Shown here: positions 41,101-50,100 of the stretch, in pieces
Layout of the letters: every line of letters starts with the position of its first letter
Position numbering within the stretch: the first letter of the stretch is position 1
DNA from: Diabrotica undecimpunctata
Taxonomy: Eukaryota; Arthropoda; Insecta; Coleoptera; Chrysomelidae
Direction: 5' to 3'
Length of the DNA stretch: 64,000 bases
NCBI RefSeq assembly: GCF_040954645.1
Contig: NC_092806.1
Location: 133,741,976 to 133,805,975, forward strand
Made by a program: the position numbers and the translations under genes
The notes under the pieces: model-generated
What the model saw: only the letters and a program-made list of their open reading frames with translations
Databases searched by the model: none
What the model was told of the DNA's origin: nothing

Positions 41101-44100
41101 ATTCTTCTGGAACTTCTTCTCCGTTTAAGCATCTTTCGAATAATTTTCGGATCATCTCAAACAGTTTTGATGATCCATACCTAATCAACTCTGGATGTAT
41201 TTCGCCTGGGCCTGGGGATTTTTTTAATTTCATTCCCTTAACTGCTTCATTCACTTGTTCTATTGATATTTCGATTCTTTCTTCTACTTCCACTTGTTCA
41301 TTTGTCTGTTTAAACCTTTCTCTTCTCTCTGTTAATAAGTTCTCAAAATGCTCTACCCATGTGTTCTCTGGTATTCTATTTATTATGACTTGGTTTTTTG
41401 TCGTTGTTCTCATCATTTTTATAGTTCTCCAGGCTTCAGAGCTCTTTGTCCCTCCTATATGGTTGTCTAGGTAATGGCATTTTTGTTCCCATGTACTATT
41501 TTTCTTTTTAACCACTTCTCGTTTGACTTCTTTATTCAAGTTTTTATATTGTTGTTTTGTATGTTCGTCTCCCTGTTGTAATAACTGTAGATATACTTCC
41601 TTCTTTCTTTTTATCTTTTCTTCCACTTCTTTATCCCACCAATATGGTTTATCTACTCTTTGTACCTGTGGCCCTAAGGCTTCTAGCGCTGCGTCTTTCA
41701 TGCAGTTTTTTATATGTTCGTATTCATCCGTCGTTGATCTGTGTGATTCCTGTAGTTTTTGTGTTAGTCTCCAGGAGTAAAGTAACTGTGTGCTCTAGTT
41801 ATCTAAATTATCTAAGGTGTACGTAGTTTTCTCTATTTTTTCTCTGTGTTCTTTGTTGATGTCTGTGTGGTTCCTGTCTACGAATGGTGTATATATTTTT
41901 CCTATTATCAGGCAGTGGTCCGAGCCGCACTCTGCTCCTCTATTCACCTTTACGTCCTGTACTCTTAACTTAGTTTGTTGTCTTGTTATGAAATAATCTA
42001 TTATCGATTTTAGACCTCTTGTGTGCTGATACCAGGTGTATTTATGTATGTTCTTGTGGGCGAAAAAAACATTCAAAATCTTTAACTCATATTGTTGGCA
42101 TATATTTATGAGTCTTTCTCCGTTGTTGTTAACAGTTTCTTCTCCATGCATGCCTACCACTTTACTTTGAACTTGTTTTCCTACTCTGGCATTCAGGTCT
42201 CCTCCGAATAGAAACGTTATGCGACTAAATAACCTAAGTATTGATGCAAGCCATATTGATCATATTATAAAATATGCACATCGGCCATCTTTTGTTCTTG
42301 CGATTCGCACACATATTTTGACACATTTGGTCAAACGTATCGACTGCTCCTTTCATGGAATTATACGACATTATCATTTCGGGTTTTTTTGAATTTTAGT
42401 TAACCGTTTCCTTTTTATGCGTTGTTGATAGTAGAGTCATTATTTTAATATTTTTAGGTTTATAGGACACCAAGGAGCAAGTTTTACTATATTCGTACAT
42501 AGACATGTTGATCAGACGTTGCTTATTATTTTTCAATAATTCTGTTCCAGTTCTTTCAGATTGGTTTCAGATGTTCTTTGGGCAGCGTTATGGTAATTTT
42601 TGTTTTTTCGGTTTATTTCTTGATTTGTATATGTCTATTGTATATGTCTATTTCTATATGTGCTATTTTAATTAGAATAGAATCGGTGAAAAATATTTCG
42701 AATGCACGCAAAGGTTCTAGAATACCCCTGACTTCAGCAGAAGTCTTAAGCAGACTCTTAAGCAGACTTAGGACCAGAACATTGCAGGTGTTTAACCAAT
42801 TGCTTGTGGCGTGGTTTCCCAAAGATATCCATTTTTCCCATAAGAGTATCTCCATCTGGAATTATAATGTGTTCGAGATCAATAGCGGCACCATAGAAAT
42901 TATTGAGATTGGTTTAACAATTGGCACAAATCAAATTAATAAATAAATAGCTCCAGAAGAAGATTACGGGTTTTTAATTTTACTAAAGCAAAAACGACTA
43001 TAATGATGTGTGCTTCAGCTTCAAGATTGCTGTTACCACCATATATAATTTATAAAGCAGAAAAAATGTGGTTACAATGGACTAAAAATCGTCCAAAATG
43101 ATTTTCCTGTATTTTCCGCGAACGAAGAAAAAAACACTAAACAGAGTGCTGCAATATGCAAGAAGTGATGCTATGTTGTTAAAATTCAGATTCAGAAAGA
43201 CGTTTAAACTGGCCGAACATGATAAATTTTCGGTTGAAGTGAGTGATATTATTACCATTTTGCCCTATCCTGAATTCCTTTATTTAACAGAAACAGCTTG
43301 TATATAGTCCGTATCTGTTGCTGACTTCTGTTATGCGATTTGTTAATATCTGTAAGTCATTCAGATTATCGGCAAAAACTATAGTGTCATCTGCATATCT
43401 AATGTTATTCAACCATTCACCGTTTATTAGTATTCCTTTCGCACAACCGTCTAAAGCTTCCTTAAATACCCATTCAGAATAAATATTGAACAACAATGGA
43501 GACAAAATATAGCCCTGTCGTACTTCACGTTCTATTGCAATTTTAGTCTTAGAGTTAACTGGTCTTCTATTTTGATTTTGGCCGTTTGATTGTAGTAAAT
43601 GTTTCTGATAATTCTAAGATCTTTGTTCTCAATTCCAATTTCTTGCATTAGAGTCATTAATTTGTCATGTTTTGCTCTGTCAAATGCCTTCTGGTAATCT
43701 ATAAAGCATACGTATATGTCACAATTCACATCCCTGCATCTCTGAAATAGCACCTGTACAGCAAAAAGGGGCCTCCCGTGTTCCCAGAGCATCACGAAAT
43801 CCGAATTGTGTTCTTGTTAGTTGTTCCTCACATTTTGTATATATTCTTTTGTGAATGACCTTTAGAAATGTTTTAAGTAAATGGCTCATAAGGCTTATAA
43901 TTCTATAGTCTTCGCACTTTCTCGCATTGGGTTTTTTTGGAAGATTTATAAAAGTTGACACTAACCATTTTTGGGGAATTATGCCTGTATCATATATATT
44001 GTTAAATATATTTGTCAACCATTTTATGCCATCATAGTCCATAAGTTGTAAGAATTCTGAGTGAAAATTATCAGGGCCTACTGCTTTACCATCTTTGGTG

Positions 44101-47100
44101 CTTTTGATGGCATATTTTACTTCTTCGACTGTAAATGGTGGTCCAGATTCGCAATTGGTGTTTGTTGTAATACCAGTGTTACTTCGTATATCTTCAAAAG
44201 TGTTTTCCACGTATTTAATGCAAATATCCCGTTTATGCTCTATTTCCAGTACTATGTTTCCCTGATTATCTGTCAGGAATCCAGTGTTCTTGTGTTTATA
44301 TAAGCCTGCCGCTTCTTTAATCTTTTTATGGAGGTTAAATGAATCTTGTTTTTGTTGTAATGACTCAATCTCTGTACACTTCGAGCTAAACCCATTTTCT
44401 TTTGCTATTTTAATAGCCCTTTTTATTTCGTTATTTATGTTGTTGTAGTAGTTCATATTATCTTTAGCGTTTTTTCTGTCTTTCATCATACATAGAATCT
44501 CCTCCGTCATCCATTTATTTTTATTTGTTCTTTCAGGTTTTAAGTATTTCTCTGTTATTTCTTGACTTACTTCGTGCAAATTTTCTAGTTCTACATCTGT
44601 ATTATCTGTTTCTGTACGAGCCCATGGTTTTTCTGTACGAGCCCACGTTTTTTCTTTTAGGCGTTTTTGTACCTTTTCCTTTACTGTTTTATTTTTCAGT
44701 TGGTTATATCGTACTTCATAATTTTTGGTCTTTGAACTTTCTTTAAACTAAGTTTCATTTTGGCGATAAGTGGATTGTGGTCTGAATTTATGTCGGATCC
44801 CGGGTACGCTTTAACACTAGAAGCACCAGCATTTGTGCATACCTAGAAGCACCACCGGCGGTCAAAATGACGGATATTAGAATTTTGTATTGCCAGCCGT
44901 TTTTGTTTTCTTTTTTATTTGATAAAAACCTATATTGAGTTAATAACTAATAATAAAAGACATATTTAATATATTTAAATAAATTATTTAATTATTTAAG
45001 TACAATTTATGCAGTAGCAAAATTTTTCAATTTTGCTTGTACATGACCCACACACAATTTTTTTACATATATGACAATATTGTTCTGAAGCTATTTTCTT
45101 GTGGCATTTTAAATTAATTCCTATTTAAATGGGAATAAGCCACAATTAAAGGTTAAAATACGTTTATTGGTGTTTCAATTTCCACTTCGGAAATCGTTCT
45201 AAAAATACAAACTAATGTTTGTATTTTGAGAACGATTTCCGAAGTGGAAATTGAAACGTCAATAAACGTATTTTTACCTTTAATTGTGGCTTATTCCCAT
45301 TTAAATAGTGATTAATATATGACAAATTTCAAATGTTTTATTTTTGTTGCAATTCCCTGTTTGACACTGCTTACGTTTATTATTTGGTGGTTTTTTTGTA
45401 CCTCTTGAATTTGTATCCGTTGATGTTGTCCTGCCCTTAGTCATATGATCTTCTCGCAATTATTCTGCTAACTGAAGTAGGAAATCCTGCCTAGATATTT
45501 GACTGCCCGTAACTTTCTTATACAGACCAAAACAGTTATTCCTGCTATATCTAAAATATTAAAAAAGACTTGCAACCGCCATCTTCTTGAAGAAGATTTG
45601 GTTGAATACAGTCTAGCCATCTGATCTACAACGTCTACACTGTATTTTGTCTGGTTGTAGAAGATGATGGTTTCCGGTTTTTTCTTTTTATCTGTGCCCA
45701 TTTTAATATCATTTGAGTGTAAAGAACTCAGCACTAGAACATTTTTGTTGACTTTTCCCTGGTACGCCGTTAGCGTCAAGTCTTCGTGTTTGAAAATTTT
45801 TGTTTTGTACAATTCCATCTTTTCATTTTTTACTGACGATGGAATATCCTTTCTTGTTCGGTTGATTGTTCCAACAATGCTGGTAGCCTTCTTTCGTAAT
45901 TCTTTTGCCAACTTTATGGACGTAAAGAAATTATCCGTCGTGACATTTCTTCCTTTATTTATAAATGGTTCCATTAGACGGCTAACAACATGTTCCCCCA
46001 GAAGTTGATTGGCTGGTCGTTGTTCATCTTTCCCTAGGTAAGGAAATCCGTTCAACAAATATTTGAACTCGACATCAGCTGCAAGCCAGAATTGAATTCC
46101 AAACTTATATGGTTTATTCGACATGTACTGGGTAAAGCGACATCTTGCCTTCGTGGAAAAAAGCTGTTCGTCGATAGTTATATTTTCGCCAGGTGTATAA
46201 CATAACATACAATTCTCTATAAATGGGTTCCATATTCCCGACGCAAGTGCAAATTTATCTGTTGATAATCGCTGAGACCTGGTATTTCTCATATCAAAAC
46301 GAATAAAACTCATTATTTGTGTAAATTTGTTTCTAGACATCGTCTCTTGAAAAAATTTTGGACCCCATGTACCAGACCACAGCATCTTTATGCTAACATT
46401 TCGTGCCATATAAGCTCCCCTAGCATACAGTAAGGATATAAATAAATGCTTCGATTTCTTTAATAGAAATTTGCCAATTTTCATCTTTAAGTTTTCTTAT
46501 ACCTTCAGCAACAGTACATGATTTTATGTTACGGAGTATGAATTCATCAATCAACAGCCGCCATGCACTAGCTGCAGAATCTCTAATAACGCTTCTCTTA
46601 GTATGAGGGGTTGGTCCAGCAGCTTCCTTTAGAACATTTTGACTGGTACGCCTTCCTAAAATAAACGAGATAAATTAGTATGCAGGTATATACTCATTTA
46701 TTTATTTATTTAAATAAATGGCACCGTAATAAATAAAGAATGGAACAACAACCAAGAAATAAGAGCGCACATCGGAAAAGCTAGATCCACCTTCAACCAG
46801 ATGGGGGCCTTCTTCAAGAGCCATAACCTCTCTCTTGGTATAAAAGTAAGGATGCTGCGATGCTACGTCTTCTCTGTTCTTTTTTATGGTGTTGAATAGT
46901 TGACCTTGACGAAGATATATGCAGAAAATTGGAAGCATTCGAGCTGTGGCTAAATCGGAGAACACTTCAAATCCCGTGGACTACCTGCAGATAAGGTAAA
47001 TATTGCCATGCTTATCGCCAATATTCGTGACATTAAGAAGAATATGCTCAAAAATATTATACACCTAAGTAAATACATAAATAGAAGCTACTAATATAAT

Positions 47101-50100
47101 ATAGTTGCTTACCTGGTGTACTATCATTGTTGTCAAGTAACTCCCATCCTATGGTATCTATGGAGGAATTCTCTAAATTGCTTCTGCGAATTCCTCTTAC
47201 CTGGTTGGTAATCATTTCTGAAGATGTATTGAAGTCTGCATTCGAAGTTGAAGCAGAAGTACTGGGCATCACCTCAATCTCAACTTCACCTTCAGAATCA
47301 CTGCCCGATAAATGTCCTTGATCAACTGTATTAGGCACATACTCGTCAACTTCATTATCGGATACATCTTCATCAGATAACTTTGCTACAGATTCATCTT
47401 CTGACAAATTCTGTAGACACTCTAATAGCTCCTGCTGAGTAAAAATATCGGCGAGACATGATAACAACAGAAATAATAAAAATCACAATGTAAAATTAAT
47501 CAAAATACAGATTGAACATGCAATTGCAAAGAGTATACTCAAACTACATCATAACAAATATTTTCAATGTATTTTATACATAAAATAAGTAAAAACTTCC
47601 CAGAAAAGTAGAACAAAAATTAGACTACCTCGTCATTAGGACCGCATTTTTCTAGGTAGACATCAACATAAATATATTCAAAATGTAATTATACTAAGTA
47701 CCTGTAAAAGAGAAATTATAATCCTCAAGTAAATATTAAAGTCCCAAATCATAAATTTTGTAAAATAAATATGAATGAGTAATACTCTAGACTAATGAGG
47801 GTCGAAAATAGAAAGCAGTCAAAATGACTGCTATATGGTAGTTCTAGGTATACGTTACCATATCTTAAAAAGTAATTATGCTAAGAACCTGTAAAAGAGA
47901 AATTATAATCTTCAAATAGATCTAGGAAAAGTCATAAATTATCAAGTTTCTAAAACATTTATGAATAGGTAATACAGAGTGTCAAAAATGAAAAGCAGTC
48001 AAAATGACCGCCCTGGTGCTTCTAGTGTTAACATATGTTATAGAGTTTCTAAATCGTTTGTTAATAAGAATAGAGTTTATTTGATTTCGTACTTGGTTAC
48101 ATGTTACAAAACAAAAGCCTATATTTTAAAAATTCTTGTTAGAATAGCAAATTTGCGTTTTGTGCTGGTCATATGGTTTATGGAGAAGTATGTAAAATAA
48201 ATCATGCAAAAAAAATTATACAAATATAATAAAAAAACATTCAACGACCAAATGGTTTACAAAACAAAACCAAATGAGAAAGTGAAATATATTATTTAAT
48301 CGAACTCAAATATCTTGTCAGCAAATTGTAATTACCGGTTGTGCAATCGCACTTGTTGTTAAATAAGGTATTAAAGTTTTCCAAGTACCACTTTTATTGT
48401 ACAATATAATTAATCCCACAATCACGTGACCCTCTATAAATGCTAATATGGATATTAAACAAATGCCAAGTAACCAATCATATTGCTTGTTGGGAACAAT
48501 TTTTAGAATTTTCTTGACAATTTCCACTTTATCACCTTAAAAGTTAAAAAAAAAATTTAATTTAAAAAGTTGACAATAGAATTATTGTGAAAAGAATAAT
48601 ACTAAACGACTTTAACTAAAACCACTAGAGTGCCGCCTCTAGCTTTTAACCCTCCGTTAGTCGCTAGGTACAGCTTATTTCAAATCGGGTGGCGAGCTCT
48701 TCCACGAAATAGTTAATCGCGCAGACAATAGAATATCTATGATCAGACCCACGCAGTGACGTTGCAATATTAAACAAATTAAATTATTTGAATTCGTACT
48801 AATTACAAAATTATTACTCACTTTAATAATAAATGGAGTTTGATTGTATACAGATTGTTTTATAGATACCAAACTTTTTTCTTTGTTATAATACCATCTT
48901 TAATAATTAATACTCTATAAAGTTTGGTAAAAAACAATTTCTCATTTAGTATCAGTTACCTTAAAACCGTAATTATAAAGTCATTATTAATAACTCTTTA
49001 ACGACTCGTTAAGGATATACAAAGAACTAATAAGAATTATTTCCGAGAATTTCTAGTCACTAGATTTCAAACGAGTTCGTAATTTAGTCTCATTATGTTG
49101 TCAGTCTCAACAAGAAAGGTATTAAAACTATTTTCTAGAATGGAGATGGTTAAGTGTAGTACGAGTAAATAGATCAGATTGACACCATAATTCAAAGGAA
49201 TAGTTTACAATGTATTTAAATATATGCAAATACTATTTCCTGAAGATAATCGAACCAGTATTAAACAACGTATGAGTGAAGCTGCTGGAGTATCTTTGGG
49301 TATAGTAGAAAGGATCATTCAACAAGCGAGTATGTAAACCAACGCAGAGTCAAATAATGCACTAAAATTTCCAGCTAGAACACTTGCCAAAAGTAAAGCA
49401 ACCGTGACAGACTTGAGGGAATATGACAAACAGTTCATTAGAAATACCATTCATCGTTTTCATAAGACAACGTTGTCGTGTATGGTTGAAGCTTTTGCAG
49501 AAAAGACTTGAAAAGGAGTGGCAATTTGCATTCCATGGACAAAAATAAATTGATTAAATCCAACTTGGGTACCTTAGTAAAAAAGTGTACACAAAAAAAG
49601 TTACAGCCCTTTGAAGTTACAAAATAAAAATTGTTTTTTTGCATTATCTCCTAAACTTCTTGACATTTTGTAATAAAAATGGACACGTTACTTTCTTGTT
49701 CTGAAAGCATTTTTGATACAAAAGCAACAACAAAATCACAGACAAATTTTAAGGGGGGTGTACAGCCTTAAATCCTCCCAAACTTTTGAGTACATTCAAA
49801 TCAAATGAATTTTGTAGCATCATTAGTTGAACACATTATTTTTAAAACTTTTTTGAATCTTATCACTTTTTCGAAAAACTAGTTTTTTTCTAGTTGGCCA
49901 TAAAATTACAATTAGTTTTTACGGATACAATAATTACAAACAGTTCCATCAATAATAGTCAATAATTTGAAGCTATCATATATTACGTGAATAAGAATAA
50001 TATTAAAAATTTTGATATTACAATGGCCTACATATTTTAGGAAATGGCAGATATGCATTTAACTTTGGGTAAGTTGGATCAAATTAAATTATTATTTCAA

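Larger units (their letters stand above)
44996..47459 (-). pseudogene. piggyBac transposase, two exons, frameshifted
   Basis: Exon 1 (47459-47113) starts MSRRYF, needs a one-base correction in a T-run near 47446, then gives [17 protein letters not shown] and an acidic region, ending at CCAG|GTAAGC. Exon 2 starts 46655 after TTTATTTTAG. Its core (46484-45468) is open and keeps all three catalytic Asp: [27 protein letters not shown] and [13 protein letters not shown]. Shifts lie near 46440 and 45560. The C-terminal Cys-rich domain ([20 protein letters not shown], about 45000-45070) is cut by a 237-bp insertion. The enzyme normally makes hairpin intermediates at TTAA sites; this copy is inactive. 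Confidence 0.88.
44815..48027. mobile_element. piggyBac element (copy 1) with TTAA target sites
   Basis: 3213 bp. Ends share CACTAGAAGCACCAG (15 bp, inverted) and are flanked by TTAA at 44811-44814 and 48028-48031, the diagnostic piggyBac target. GTCAAAATGAC words recur subterminally at about 44850, 47818 and 47996. It is inserted in a LINE endonuclease gene; removing it restores that reading frame. Confidence 0.95.
43300..48130 (-). pseudogene. RTE-like LINE split by piggyBac copy 1
   Basis: The endonuclease end lies on both sides of the piggyBac insertion: [19 protein letters not shown] (48032-48125) continues across the TTAA into [20 protein letters not shown] (44750-44814). Then come 286 open codons (44579-43719: [60 protein letters not shown]), [20 protein letters not shown] and [19 protein letters not shown] (catalytic YADD, about 43400). 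It stops abruptly at VSNRYGLY near 43300 with no tail, an unusual 3' truncation that implies a later deletion. Confidence 0.87.

Noticed and set aside
40230..41826. Plus-strand hydrophobic open frames that look like membrane proteins
   Set aside because: Antisense of a lysine-rich LINE protein; hydrophobicity is a codon artefact.
43098..43307. Plus-strand open frame of 69 codons
   Set aside because: I could not match it to any family; it lies between a pogo scrap and a LINE end and may be chance.
48675..48872. Minus-strand open frame as another receptor exon
   Set aside because: No splice sites in phase and no family landmarks.
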